64,000 nt of DNA, from positions 186,001 to 250,000 of the forward strand of contig JALMLS010000255.1 in the NCBI GenBank assembly GCA_038496445.1, read 5' to 3'. Made by a program: the position numbers and the translations under genes. The notes beneath the pieces were generated by a model. That model worked only from the letters and a program-made list of their open reading frames with translations, did no database searches and was not told where the DNA came from. This document shows positions 1 to 10,848 of this stretch, piece by piece (position 1 is the first letter of the stretch; each line of letters starts with the position of its first letter). Source of the DNA: Trichosphaerium sp. ATCC 40318 (lineage: Eukaryota; Discosea; Flabellinia; Trichosidae).

Positions 1-1312
1 GGTGTACAGTCTTTCGTCCCTGTCCAAAAAAATTGAGAATTTAACCCATTTTCATAGCCATGTGAAGTGACAACACTCTTCACCTGGATCACAAAAATAA
101 GAACAAAAAAAAATTATCCACAAAAAAAAAAAAAAAAAAGAGCTTGCCTTTTCTCTGTGTTCCTTCGCAACATATAAGAACGCTGCAGAGTTACAAGCAT
201 AAAGCCATTTATCTTTGAACAGATTATCAGCATCTTAAAAAATCAAATCATATTTCACGTGCGTAAATTAGAAGTGTAAAAGTCAGGTTTGAGTGCCTTC
301 ATGTCCAACTCAATTTGACCAACTGCATGCGCACCATCTACAAGGACAAGGATACCACTAACACTTTCAAAAAAAGGCTGTACACAATATGTGGATGTAC
401 CGCTTGTGACACATGTCTATTATTTCCTCCACTGGGAATATAAAGCCAGCCGTGCTGTTGATGTGATCGACACATACAAGCTTAACTTCTTGCGATAGAC
501 CTGCCTCAATGCGCTCCAATATCTACGATAACATACATTAGCATCATCACTTTTTTGGTATCATCAATTCATTGTACGCTATCGGAATCACAAGGTAAGT
601 CTATGATGACTTTAACAAGTTCAACACCATCTACATCTCGCCTGTATTTGCACGTGTTGTTTATAGCACCTTGAAGACAAATTAAAGGATTTGTATGGCT
701 ACCTCTCTTACCATATCCAACGCTCAAGTACAGTATCTTTTCTCCTTTTTTGAAAGGCAAAGATTTGATTACTGCGTTGCATCCTGTTGTGGCGTTTTCA
801 ACAAATACAATATCATCCACATCAGCGTCTTTATGAAAAACACGTGTTAAAACTTTCTAGAGATACCACAAACACGTGACGTACTGACAAATGCAGCAAC
901 CTTTTTAAGAGCGTACAACATGAAATAAGGCATCTTATCACAAATAAACCTGACTGGTTGCAAGTCCTAAAGTTCTGGTTTACTTTTAACTCACTCCATG
1001 AAGTCAAATTGTCATACAACTTGCTCAAGCCATTGTTGTCGTGCGTAGGTAACGACCTTAGGTCTTGAGCCAAAACATCCATTATCTAGCATCTTTATTA
1101 GCACGTGGTTCATCTTCGAACGTCGTTTTTTGTCAAAAAACTTTTCGCGTGCCTAAGTATATAAAGGATTGATCTAACGCAAAGTTTTTACGCATTGGAC
1201 GTCCTAAATCTGCTTTGATGAATTTATCGCTACAAAACGTTGGAAAAAGCCAACTAGGCTCCTCATCAATGTCTTTAGTTAATTTCCAATCTTCTACAAT
1301 ATAATCTAGCAT
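1..1312 (-). CDS. Class V PLP-dependent aminotransferase (isopenicillin-N-epimerase/desulfurase-like), C-terminus off the edge
   Basis: A fold-type I PLP enzyme of the class V aminotransferase family; the substrate is unknown. Reading leftwards from the ATG at 1312, the spliced protein shows the N-terminal motif GRPMRKNFALD, then NGCFGSRPKVV, NPVRF-like QPVRFICDKMP, the PLP-phosphate loop region VFVENATTGCNAVIKSL, a cofactor-binding Asp in LVDGAHAVGQIELDM, the putative Schiff-base Lys in LHKWLYA, and FFWTGTKD near the window edge. Family members usually run about 400 residues, so only the last part is missing. At least six introns are needed. Two of them (1086-1152 and 213-262) begin with GC rather than GT. 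Without them the gene looks broken; with them the family motifs join in frame. The family call is firm; the specific reaction (epimerase, desulfurase or lyase) is not. Confidence 0.8.
213..262 (-). other. GC-AG intron in the aminotransferase gene
   Basis: The intron starts GCACGTG and ends CAAAG. Splicing joins DFYTSNL to HKWLYACNSAAFLYV, which matches the family's lysine-bearing segment (N-C-H-K-W). GT donors nearby do not keep this frame. Confidence 0.65.
1086..1152 (-). other. GC-AG intron in the aminotransferase gene
   Basis: The intron starts GCACGCG and ends GCTAG, with a CTAAT branch-like site. It removes an in-frame TGA and joins FIYL to DNGCFGSRPK, restoring the conserved aminotransferase N-terminal block. 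It contains CACGTG. No GT donor gives the same junction. Confidence 0.65.
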
Positions 1313-1460
1313 TATTATTGCGAACTAAGGCCTAGGAAAGTCAAAAAGATCCACAACAAAAATAGTCAACTCTAGTATTTTCCATTCTTTTAATTCGACG
1401 AGTCATCAGTTCAGCGTAAAGTCAACGGCTCTAGACAATACAATTTAATAGACAACTAGC
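1313..1460. promoter_or_regulatory. Divergent intergenic region between aminotransferase and PARG-like genes
   Basis: 148 bp separate the two inferred start codons, which face away from each other, so promoter elements of both genes should lie here or within the 5' exons. No TATA box or other named element was recognised. Confidence 0.35.
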
Positions 1461-2765
1461 ATGACAAGCGTATACAACTTTTTCGTTGACAATAGCGACA
1501 GGTACAACTTGTTATTTACAAAAACGGTTCTGACGCCACTATAGAGTACCTAAATCATTCTCAGCTTGGCGTCACCGTATCGTAGACCTATGGAAACAAA
1601 TTCCAAACGCTTATTCAAACTACCAAATACAAATGGAAACGTACGTTAAACTACGCCCTCAACTAAGCGACGTTATTTTTAACATTCAATGATTTAAAGG
1701 CTGGAAGCTCTGAATCGCGACGGATACAGCCTAAACGGAACATGGGTAGAACTAGAAACAACTTTGGATGATTTCACAGCTGTTACAAAGAATGTCGCTC
1801 CACAAGGTCAGAAGACAACCTAATCTTTCCGAAAATATACTCACTGCATTCTTTAGATGATATTAAGGACTGGAAAGTGTATAAAGGAGAGCACGAAACA
1901 GTTTGTCAAGTAAAAAACGATGATTGTATTCTTGCCACGTTGTCACTTTTGGATGACGGATTTAACCCTGTCATGTTGAATATGGCCAACCCTTTTCATC
2001 CTGGAGGAAGCTATAAGCGTGGTGCATCAGCACAAGAGGAAAATATATTTCGAAGAACAAACCTTGCCGATTTAATCGACTCAACAAGAGGTACTAAAAA
2101 ATTTTGTTTGTAAATAAAAAATCTGTTCAGGAAGTCATGGTTGACTTTGTATTAATCTCTTTCTAGGTAAACAGAGACTACTACATCCAATTAATAGAGG
2201 AGAAGCTATCTACTGCCCAAGAGTCCAAGTTTTCAGAGGTACAAGCTCAGAGCAATACGCATTGTTTCCAAAACCTCGGTACGACGTCAAAAAAAAAATT
2301 GTTGGTTCAAAAACACGTGATATTTATATTTTTTCTTAGAACCATCGCAATCATGTGTTCTGCAGCTGTCCGAGATCCAAAAACAGTTATCGATGAAAAT
2401 GGAAATAGGCATCTAAATGAAAGGGATTCCTTAAACACAAAGAGAATCATCTATGCACAGTTCGAAACAGCTATGAAAAATGGACATGATACATTTGTTT
2501 CTGGTAAACCAACCATTTTTTCAACTTTTTTTGTGTTTTTTCCAACAACTCTTTGACTGGTTTTCCAAAATTAGGTGCTTTTGGTTGTGGTGGGTTTAAT
2601 AATCCTCCTGAGGATATAGCAAATACGTATCGGTTTATACAAGAGACATTCTTTTCAGGTGTTTTCAAGAAGATAGTGTTCCCGATTGTTTCTTCCTATA
2701 ACGAGAACGCACAGTCACCCAACTTTATGGCATTTGATAAATGTCTTGCACCCCAACAAGCTTGA
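1461..2765 (+). CDS. Bacterial-type poly(ADP-ribose) glycohydrolase (macro-like, TIGR02452/DUF2263 family)
   Basis: Predicted to hydrolyse ADP-ribose linkages. The catalytic signature is HPGGSYKRGASAQEEN, which contains the GG...QEE arrangement of microbial-type PARG catalytic domains. Downstream come RGEAIYCPRVQVFRG, YALFPKP, ICSAAVRDP-like IMCSAAVRDP and the conserved LGAFGCGGFNNPPEDIA block, followed by FKKIVFPI. The ATG at 1461 was chosen because exon 1 (to about 1504) splices via GTACAA...TATAG to an open frame ending in the PARG N-terminal helix (LEALNRDGYSLNG). Four further introns follow, at about 1650, 1806, 2091 and 2288-2340, plus one at about 2505-2574. Total length is about 330 residues, normal for the family. 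This form is common in bacteria, fungi and protists and distinct from metazoan PARG. It is probably cytosolic; no signal peptide is visible. Confidence 0.82.
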
Positions 2766-2822
2766 ATCATTTTCTATAAAATCATCAAGGTTAGCCGGCT
2801 GTCAACGGTTAAAAAAATGTAA

Positions 2823-2828
2823 AATAAA
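2823..2828 (+). terminator. AATAAA polyadenylation signal candidate of the PARG-like gene
   Basis: Canonical hexamer 58 nt after the stop codon, in the 178-bp space between two convergent genes. Confidence 0.4.
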
Positions 2829-2943
2829 AGAATTTATAAAATGGGTTTAACGAGTTACTTTCCACGTGGAGGCTTCGAACCAAAGATAAATATCAAAAAG
2901 ATTTATTGAGGAATGTTAATAGGCTGTAAATGTAGGTATTCTA

Positions 2944-4311
2944 TCAAAGTTTAAAAGAACCCTCCCATACACTTGCACATGGATTTGGCGTGCCATAATA
3001 TCCATTGACGTAAGGCTCCTCTGCCTCCCTAAAACAGCCATCTTCTATTTCTATAAACGAAGTGCAAAAGCCATCAAACACACCAAGAGTCAATCCTTCA
3101 AAGTCTTTAAATATGGTTCCAAAAGTAGCTAACTGAGACTTGTGTATTCTAATGTAGTATGCTTTATGACACAAGAATCTGATAGCTTCTGTTGTAGCAT
3201 TCTTTACCAGTGAGATATCAATAGATTCTATTCTTGTAAAAGAACACAAGACATCGTTATTTACAGCATGTGAACATGACCGCAAGTCAATGTGTTTCAC
3301 ATCTGAAACTGCATAAAGTCCTACTTCAGTGACTTGAGACATATAGCAGTTTAACTGTAAGTTCTGCACCCCAGCAAGTTCCTTCAAAATACTATCTGTG
3401 ATAGATAGACAATTTGTATAGAATGACACTATACCCTTTAACGCCCTAAACCCAACCTCTGTTATATGTGGTGTATGGCTGTTAAACAACATCAAACGTT
3501 TAACACCAGATAGATGCATCATTCCTTTGTTTGTTAACTTCTCTGGATTGAACATTAGAACCTTGACTCCAGAAAGAAATGATAGCATATCATCAGGAAT
3601 AAAGAAATGATTAACTAGCATTGATACACTGTGAACTCCAGTTATGTGTTGTAAACACTTTTTTTCGAAAAAGCAGCCATCAGCAGAAATTGTATGAACA
3701 CCTGCAAGAGCTTTGAATGCTTCATGTGTTATATCAGTATCATTAAGCAAGATTGTATGAACACCTGATAGTGCATGAACTCCTTCATCTGTTACACGGG
3801 TACCTGATAGATCTATAGAATGAACACCAGCCAGTGATATTACCCCTTTATCAGTAATATTCCTGCAATCTGATATGTCTATTGTGTGAACACCTGATAG
3901 ATTTTTGAGGTCATTGTCATTTATCTTTGTATGAGATAAATCTATTTTGTGGATATTTCTAAGAGCACTGATACCAAATGATGTCACATTACATCGCCGA
4001 AGCAAAACCTCTGTTGCAGCTCCACAATGTTGTAGCAAGTCATTGATTTTTTGTTCCCCTGCTTCAAAAACCAGGCGACTTGTTGAGATGATGACTGGAT
4101 ACTTTATGATTGCTTCAATGTTTTCAGTTGTTGGATAGATGCGTTTGTATCCGTTTCTGTTGTAGATAATATTCTTGAAGGTTTTACAAGTAACAGAAAC
4201 AGCACAACGTGATGTATCATGGAGAAATGAGAATATTATAAACCAGACGTCATGTATAACTTGGTTAACACCTTCAAGCCTTAGCTCTTTGTAAGGCGCT
4301 CTCTTAAACAT
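2944..4311 (-). CDS. F-box-like/leucine-rich-repeat protein with GVHT-type repeats, intronless
   Basis: 455 residues in one uninterrupted exon. Residues about 12-55 resemble an F-box (VIHDVWFIIFSFLHD... CKTFKNI), which would bind Skp1 in an SCF ubiquitin ligase. From about residue 85 to 390 there are roughly a dozen degenerate 22-25 residue leucine-rich repeats with the recurring phrase GVHTIDLS / GVHSIDLSGT and a T-D-x-G-V turn (ITDKGVISLAGVHSIDLSG). A short C-terminal tail ends KL. Every other confidently called multi-exon gene in the window has introns every 100-300 bases, so a 1.37-kb intron-free gene is out of character. LRR proteins with this kind of wording are known to me from amoebae and their large DNA viruses, so a retrocopy or horizontal origin is possible. 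Substrate unknown. Confidence 0.75.
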   Translation of the reverse strand: MFKRAPYKELRLEGVNQVIHDVWFIIFSFLHDTSRCAVSVTCKTFKNIIYNRNGYKRIYPTTENIEAIIKYPVIISTSRLVFEAGEQKINDLLQHCGAATEVLLRRCNVTSFGISALRNIHKIDLSHTKINDNDLKNLSGVHTIDISDCRNITDKGVISLAGVHSIDLSGTRVTDEGVHALSGVHTILLNDTDITHEAFKALAGVHTISADGCFFEKKCLQHITGVHSVSMLVNHFFIPDDMLSFLSGVKVLMFNPEKLTNKGMMHLSGVKRLMLFNSHTPHITEVGFRALKGIVSFYTNCLSITDSILKELAGVQNLQLNCYMSQVTEVGLYAVSDVKHIDLRSCSHAVNNDVLCSFTRIESIDISLVKNATTEAIRFLCHKAYYIRIHKSQLATFGTIFKDFEGLTLGVFDGFCTSFIEIEDGCFREAEEPYVNGYYGTPNPCASVWEGSFKL

Positions 4312-4638
4312 GAATAGAAAGTGCGTTGCCTTTCACTGAAGAATTATTCCAGGGCTTATAATGGTCAAAGGTTTTCAGAAAAGGTAAGATTTTGCCGCAA
4401 AAACGTGATTAATTTAACCCACTAGTGATACATTGACAAAGCAAGAAGTCACCAACAGTAGGCAAGTTAATGCTGCCTCGTATTTTGTCATAATTACTTG
4501 TTTAAGCGTCCCAAAAGACCAGTTAAAATTGTCCAGTTGTCTATTAATAGAAAAAAAGATTGTGTTTACCGGCTATTGTACATTTATTGATTATTATCTT
4601 GTGTCTTTGTACATAATTGTTTACCACATAATAATCAT
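4312..4638. other. Intergenic space, no gene seen
   Basis: 327 bp upstream of the F-box/LRR start and downstream of the SH3 gene stop. The short plus-strand ORF at 4433-4660 has no resemblance to anything I know and is AT-rich. Presumably it holds the F-box gene promoter and the SH3 gene 3'UTR. Confidence 0.5.
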
Positions 4639-7600
4639 TCATTCATCAAAAGAGACATAAGTTTCAGGTACAAGCTTGAACACGGCACTATAAAAAAAGT
4701 AAGAATTCCACACATTCTAAGAAACCAAACGTACTCTCCGCCTTTTATATGTCCTTCCAGCCACCCATCTCCTCTATCTTTGTTTCTAACTTTTAATTTA
4801 TCACCTTTCTTTGCATTCAATTGTGTTTCGGCACTCCCTGTAAAATCGAATAGCATTGTGCCTGCGAACAGCGTCAAACAAAAACAACAACAAAACAAAA
4901 AAAAAACTCCTACCTGTCTTAAATGTCATGGCAGCTGCTGTCCTTGGTGTCGTCTCTTCAATCTCTGGCGCTGCTATAAAATCGACATAACCACTTGGTA
5001 CTAATCCAAGAGGCCCATCTTTAGTAGCTCTGGCTTCCATCCAACCATCATGTCGGTCCAAGTGTAAAAACAAAATAGCTCCTTTCTTGAAACTCAACTC
5101 ATTCTTAATCTCAGTATCAAAGTCGTATTTCGCCTTCAGCAACGTCTCTTGTTGGGGTTCAGGTTTTTTAGCTTCAGATTTTTTGCTTGGTTTGCTATGT
5201 CTACGCTTCTTGGGGCGTGTAGTTGTCGAAGCATCTTTCTTTTCGCCAGACTCTGATTTTTTCTTGTTGTCTTCCTTTTTCTTCGCTTTTGGATCACGTT
5301 TAGGTTTGTGTCGAGGTTTCATCGTTTTGTTAGCATCTTGCTTAGTATCCTTTGATACAGAACTCGATTTTGTAGCATCCTTTGAAGTCTTGGAGTTGGA
5401 TTTATTACTCTTTGACGGCTTGCTTGTGGAATCCTGTGAATTCTTTTTTAAAGACGAAGAATTTTCGCTTTTCTTTTGTTTTGTGTTCTTTGTTCGCTCA
5501 GTTTTTGTTGAAGAGCTACGACGCATATTTATAACCGTTGACTTTTTATCACGTGACGGTTCTCTTTTCTTTTCTGGGGTAGAGCTACGCGTTGCTCTCG
5601 GTGGACTCTTTGCCCTTGATGCTGGACGCGTTTTCTGAGGGCTCTTTGTTTTTGACACGTGACTGTCGTTTGCTTTGTCATCAGGCTCAGATTTCTAAAA
5701 AAAAGCAGTTTTTAGTATTTATCTAAGATAAAAACACGTACATTGTCTTCAAGTCGTTTAACATAGTTAGAAGGAATCAATCCAGTAGCACCATTAAGCT
5801 CAGCATGCCACCACTGACCCTTCATCTTTGTAACTTGAATAACATCTCCCTAACAACGTGTTATAAACAGCTCAAGCAATTGTAAAGTACTCAAAGAAGG
5901 TACCTCTTTGAAACCAAGATGAGTTGGTTTGACAGGCTTAAAGTGGAACATCCCAACTACTTTGAAAGGCTTGAAAATCGAATTCGAGTTTTCAGGCTCC
6001 TTCTTTGTAGAGGACTCTTTTTTAGCAGCTGTAGTTACTTTTACGCTACGCTTACTACCCTAAAAGAAAATAATAAGAAAAAGTTTGTCTGTGAGCAAAC
6101 AATCACGCACAGATCGCCTGGGTCCATCAGAACTCTGTTTAGGCTTTGACGTTGCTGATGAAGACTTACGGAGCTTCGATTCTGTCTTTGGTACGTCTAC
6201 AACAGGCTTTTTCTGTGCAGGCGCTGATGTATTCGCACCAGGCTCCTTAGCAAGTGCATTTTGTACTTGCTCCATCCAAGAAGAACTCGTCAAGTCCTAT
6301 CACTGGAATTAGATGTCATTTCACAAAAACAAAAAGTGACACATACAATCGTGTAACGGGCTGACTTTTTAGCAGCTTTTTGCTGTGCCAGCGACATGCC
6401 AGCCCGTTCATTATTCTCTCCTTTGTATTCAGTCTCTGGTGTATCAACAGGAGGAGCAACAGAAGATGAACGACTCTTTGGTTTTGGAGGAGGAATAGGA
6501 GGTAACGGTTTCTTTGATGTGATTGTCAGAGGAATACCATTATTATCAACTTTGATGGCATTCGGTGGCATTGACATTGGTCGCAATCTACCAAATTTTC
6601 GAGGCTGTGGTCGCTTTGGAGGAACCTTGAGAGACTAAGTCAAAAACAAAATAAAAAATATACTAAATAGGGATTGTACCTTCGTTGCAATTGATTGCCC
6701 TGCATCAACTTGGCTACGTTCATTTGATGAATCTTGTACTTTGAGCTGATCCAACTTGGGTCGTTGAACTGTAGGAGGTCTGCTTGGCTTCTTTGTAGTG
6801 GCAGCAGGTTCTGGTCGGCTAAATGACCTTGGTATTATTATTTTTTTTGGTTGTGGCGATGGCTCAGCAACAGCCACGACTGGCGCCGGATCCGCTACCA
6901 CAGCAGGAGGATTTGGTGGAGGTCGCTTCACAGGTGCTTTTTTGAGAGGTCTTTTGAAAGCTGCTTTCTTGCCTGGCCGTTTAAAGAATCCTCTCCCTTT
7001 CTTAGCTGCAAATTTTTTACCACCTGGAGGTCTAGGTAACGCAGAATAGCCTCTCTTAGCCAGTAATCCCAAACCCTTCTTACCTCCTTTTTTCGGTCTA
7101 AATACACGCTTCTTGCCTCCAAATTTCCTTGGTCCTGCACGCTTTACATTTGTGTTTGATTTGGGTACAAAACTGGTCCTAAAACAAGTGTCATAACAAC
7201 ATTGCGAAAAACTGAAAATAATTTTTGACAAAATAGCAACACTGAACTCTGACGGGCTCTTACGTTTTAGGAGGCCATGCTCTTGCTACATTAGGACGCT
7301 TCGGAGGAGGTCTGGCTGCTTTGAATCCATAATCACGACCTAGAATTGTTTTAAAAGGAAAAATGCTACAAATCAACTGTACCTTTTGGTGCGCTGTTTA
7401 CACGCGGTGTTGGTCTACTTGGCGTAGCGATTTTTGGCTTTGGTGGTTGCACAACAGGTGACGGTTCGCTTTGGTAAAATAATTCTTCGGTTGGTGATAC
7501 AGGAGGTTCCACATTATGGTTTACGGCGTTTGGAGTATTGAGAGATGATTTATTGTTTAGTTTGTTGAGGAACGGATTAGTTGGTGAAATAGGCACCGCA

Positions 7601-7709
7601 GTGTCGCTACCAGGCGAAATTGGCTTGTTATGTCTATTAAAATTGTAAAACAAATAAAACTTATTATAGAAACGCGCCTATTAATTGGTGGCGGTGCTCC
7701 AGCTCTCAT
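4639..7709 (-). CDS. Adaptor with a basic/proline-rich N-terminal half and three SH3 domains
   Basis: The protein starts MRAGAPPPIN and continues through long proline-rich and Lys/Arg-rich stretches (RDYGFKAARPPPKRPNVARAWPPK; PLPPIPPPKPK). The polybasic block encoded at about 6900-7150 has many G-K-K/R-P-x repeats. Three SH3 domains follow. SH3-1 (about 5760-5990) reads VVGMFHFKP...KGQWWHAELNG..GLIPSNYVKRL. SH3-2 (about 4990-5150) reads LLKAKYDFDTE...DGWMEARA..GLVPSGYVDFI. SH3-3 (4639-4860) reads TMLFDFTGSAETQL...GDGWLEGHI and is completed across the last intron by LVPETYVSFDE-stop. A Ser/Lys-rich linker (5160-5650) separates SH3-1 from SH3-2. The ALYDF-, WW- and P-x-x-Y-type SH3 hallmarks are all visible. 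Such proteins assemble actin or endocytic complexes by binding PxxP ligands and acidic membranes. No catalytic domain is visible. The first intron (7634-7677) is GC-AG. Confidence 0.8.
7634..7677 (-). other. GC-AG intron in the SH3 adaptor gene
   Basis: The intron starts GCGCGTTTC and ends TAATAG, and it joins MRAGAPPPIN to RHNKPISPG. The only GT dinucleotide nearby would create an immediate stop. Confidence 0.5.
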
Positions 7710-7991
7710 AGTATTCGTTGTTTGTTGAATACGCTTACGCGATACACATTACACTCACAGTTTACTGTAACCCTATCCTCAACGTTACAAAAGGAGGAAT
7801 TATTGCAGTGTACAACTCTAAATGAAGCTAGTAACCTTAACAAACCTAAGGGAGAGAATTGCAGTTCACGTTTTTTTTTATTATTTTCAGTTCAGAATCT
7901 GCCAACAAAATCGACGTCACTGTTCCAATCACACAAACCACAAAAACAAAGAAAAAAAAAAAAGGGGACAAGCCGACAAAGCCGCATTTTC

Positions 7992-10649
7992 TCAATAAAA
8001 TGCATACCAATTGCCCCGCCGCTTTGATAGCAGTTCTAATGCGCTAATAGTATTTCCAGTGCGTAAATACAAGTAAATCTGTAGCAAAACGCCTCCCGAA
8101 AAATTACCATTAATTTGCAAACAAGAATCTATACAACGCTGTGCCGCTTTAAAGTCGCTCTACAAAAAAAAATACAGTATTAACAACTATGAGTTAACAG
8201 TGGTGTATAATTTTTGTGAAAAACAAAATGTCAGAAATCAAAAAAGAAAGAGAGAAGAAAAAAATGAAAAATGTGTACCTTCAAAATATATACAGAGGCC
8301 AAGTTAGCCATCAATGTAGCCTTACCAACCGCTGCAAATGGTACTGATGTTACTTTGGTAGCAGAGGCAATTTCATTATTCCCTAGGCAGCAGAACGTGA
8401 GTCGAATGCCAATAAAATTTGCTTTTTTTTTGAAAAACATACCTGGTCTTGAAGTGCTCTCCTTAATCAATGATTCCAAGCACTTTGAAGCCCTTGAAAG
8501 CTTACCCATCAAGCAAAGTGCTTCAGCACCATAAACATTAATCAAGTAATGATATTTCTTATACTGTTTATCACCAGCTTTGAAAGGCGTCTTAGGAAAA
8601 TGGTTGTAGTAGAACAATGCCTCAGTAGGATCAGAAGCCTCCAAAGCAAGCCACGCCAAATACACACAAGCATGTGTTCTATAAACTAGTTAAGAAAAAA
8701 GCAAAACAGTGGGAAGAGCAGGTATACCTGATAGACATAAGGTGCCTTCTAAATGAATCAGATATTTTGTTGTGATTACTTCGGGAACCGTTTGTGCTCT
8801 TCCTTGCCTGTCCAGAGCTATGTGACGATCCATTTTCACGCTTTTTAGAGTGATTCGTAGTGGTCCAAGGACCATCGTTCTCAGTTGCTGTAGCAAGAGC
8901 AAGGGCATTTCTCATGTAAGTTATTGCACGTTGAAGTGTTGCACGCTGAGCTTTTGATTCTTCATCATCGCCACGTGATACACGGCGAGACATGTTTGAC
9001 AGATGAATCATACCACCTGTCCCCAGTTGAGTTGAAGCCGCTAATAACTGGTTTACAGGTATCTTTCTAACAGCACGCTTCGCTTTTTCGCCTTTTTTCT
9101 TCTGCAAACCACGTGTTACAATTTAACAAAAAAAACAAAAAAAGACTTTCCAGTCTGATTTTTACATACCTTAACACTGAACCTGTACAGGGCTTGTTCC
9201 ACTTCTCCCATACGCAACCATAACAATGGATCATTATAGTAATAGGGCAGGGCCTTTTGAAAGCAAGAAAAAGCTATTGTTGGCTTTCCAGAGAAGAGCA
9301 AATACAACCCAAAATTATAACATAATTGTGGTGATTTATCATCCAATAATCGCCTTATTGTTTGTTCTAAATAAACAATGTAAATATCGCACCTCACTTA
9401 ACATATTTTCAAAAAAAAAACAATTACCTTCAACAACATTATCCTTGTTAGTATCAAGTGCTTTACTCAAGTAGAACCCAGCAGCATGAAATTTATTCAT
9501 GCAAAAATGTACTGACGCCAAATCATTGTAGTACGCCGTCTGAGACGCATCTGGAACTTGTCCTGCAGATGTCAAAAGTTTTAACGCCTATCATGGGTGG
9601 TTAGTTATAGTTTTTTTTTTTAAACATGTTTTAAGCAAGCTTGACGCACTTCTTTATTTTTGCCTTTGTACAACGATAATTTCGCTGACATTATGGATTG
9701 ACAACTATTCTTGGCTTGATTGGCATCTTCATCACTATCTGTAGCGATTGACCATTCACGCATAGCAGCCTACGTCGCAATATGATGACGTGGTATTTTT
9801 TTAATTTGAATAAAAAAAAATTTCTGAAGAAAGCAAAAACAATATGCACTCACGTTTAGCTTCAATTCGTCCATAGCGACTCTCGCTTTTATAGAGGATA
9901 ACCACCCCTTTATAGATGAAGTAGAGGGTAGAGGTATTAATGCATCTAAATGCACAAGTGAGTATGACGCGAGTAAATAAACCCAATTTGGGTTCTAGTC
10001 TAAAAAGCGCCGAAAAAAGAAAAAGTGTTCATAATTACCAGCCCACGCGCCAGTGTAACCAACAAAAGCTTTCAAAGCGGTTTGCGATACGTACCTGCCC
10101 CTTGAGAATTCTTGTCTGCTTTATTGACTAAAAAATGTTTCTCAACGTAATCAGCTACCTGTTGAATCTCCTGCGATGTAGTTTAGGCCGGTGTGACTAT
10201 TACTTTCTCAAAAAGAAGGTAAATACCTTATTGGCGCCGTTAGGTACTCTCGTTTCTACTAGTGTCTCCAAGAGAAGCAAACACACTCTTATAGCAAGAT
10301 AATCTTCCATTGATGATGCCCCAAGAAATAGTTGCCATAAGATCGCTTTGCTTGCCGCAAATTGCTTTTTGTGATACAATATAACGGCTTTGTTGTAATT
10401 TGCATGCCAAAAAGTTGACTTATGACTATTGCTTGCTTCAACCTTGCCTCCGTCAAGTATTTTATCGAGAGAATGGAGTAAGTCGTCTGCTGCATCGACT
10501 GTTTGATTTTTAGCATAAAAATCGGCAACGAGGTGGTTATGTTGCTGGCTTGCTCCTAGTTTGTCTTGCAGCGAAGAACGAGCTTCTTTGTATTTTCCTG
10601 CAGCGAAATTTGTAGTTGCTTCCACGCTCTTGTCTGTGGGGTAAGCCAT
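7992..10649 (-). CDS. CNOT10: CCR4-NOT transcription complex subunit 10-like TPR protein
   Basis: A TPR scaffold subunit of the cytoplasmic CCR4-NOT deadenylase, which in animals works with CNOT11 as an auxiliary module. The start region (MAYPTDKSVEATTNFAAGKYKEARSSL...) carries the first TPR and the segment NYNKAVILYHKKQFAASKAI, close to the NQAVILYHLRQY block of CNOT10. Middle exons give YYNDLASVHFCMNKFHAAGFYLSKAL, CYNFGLYLLFSGKPTIAFSCFQKALPYYYNDPLLWLRMGE and AITYMRNALAL. Towards the end come GKATLMANLASVYIL, DFKAAQRCIDSCLQING and LQIYLYLRTGNTISALELL, the final TPR pair. It stops at 7992. At least seven introns of about 40-70 nt are needed. CNOT10 is absent from budding yeast but present in animals, plants and amoebae, which agrees with a non-yeast lineage. 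Confidence 0.8.
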
Positions 10650-10848
10650 CGTCTACATGCGCTTTCACAAAAAAACCTTGAGTTGAATTTACTAGACCAT
10701 TTCATGTGTTGTTTTACAGTACTAGCCCATTAGCGTATGCACCTGGCTGCTACGCCAATTGCTTGTCTTATTTTAGTGCGTGTCGACTTGTACCGTTACT
10801 AGTAAGTTATCGCACACGTTGGTGTAATCGCAATAACAGGTGTTATTT
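10650..10848. promoter_or_regulatory. Divergent promoter region between CNOT10 and the RUN-domain gene
   Basis: 199 bp between start codons facing away from each other. A short ORF begins at 10706 but ends in unrelated sequence. No specific element was recognised. Confidence 0.35.

Noticed and set aside
121..139. Poly(A) tract as the tail of a retroposed element
   Set aside because: It is the pyrimidine (T) run of an intron of the minus-strand aminotransferase gene.
569..1312. Aminotransferase as a pseudogene with in-frame stops and frameshifts
   Set aside because: All interruptions are explained by short introns, two of them GC-AG, and the conserved motifs join in frame after splicing.
5087..5638. 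183-codon ORF on the plus strand
   Set aside because: It is the antisense shadow of the Ser/Lys-rich linker and SH3 exon; its Phe/Leu/Ser-rich composition is that of complemented Lys/Ser codons.
6798..7049. Gly-rich plus-strand ORF
   Set aside because: Antisense of the proline/basic-rich region of the SH3 adaptor; the Gly-rich text mirrors Pro codons.
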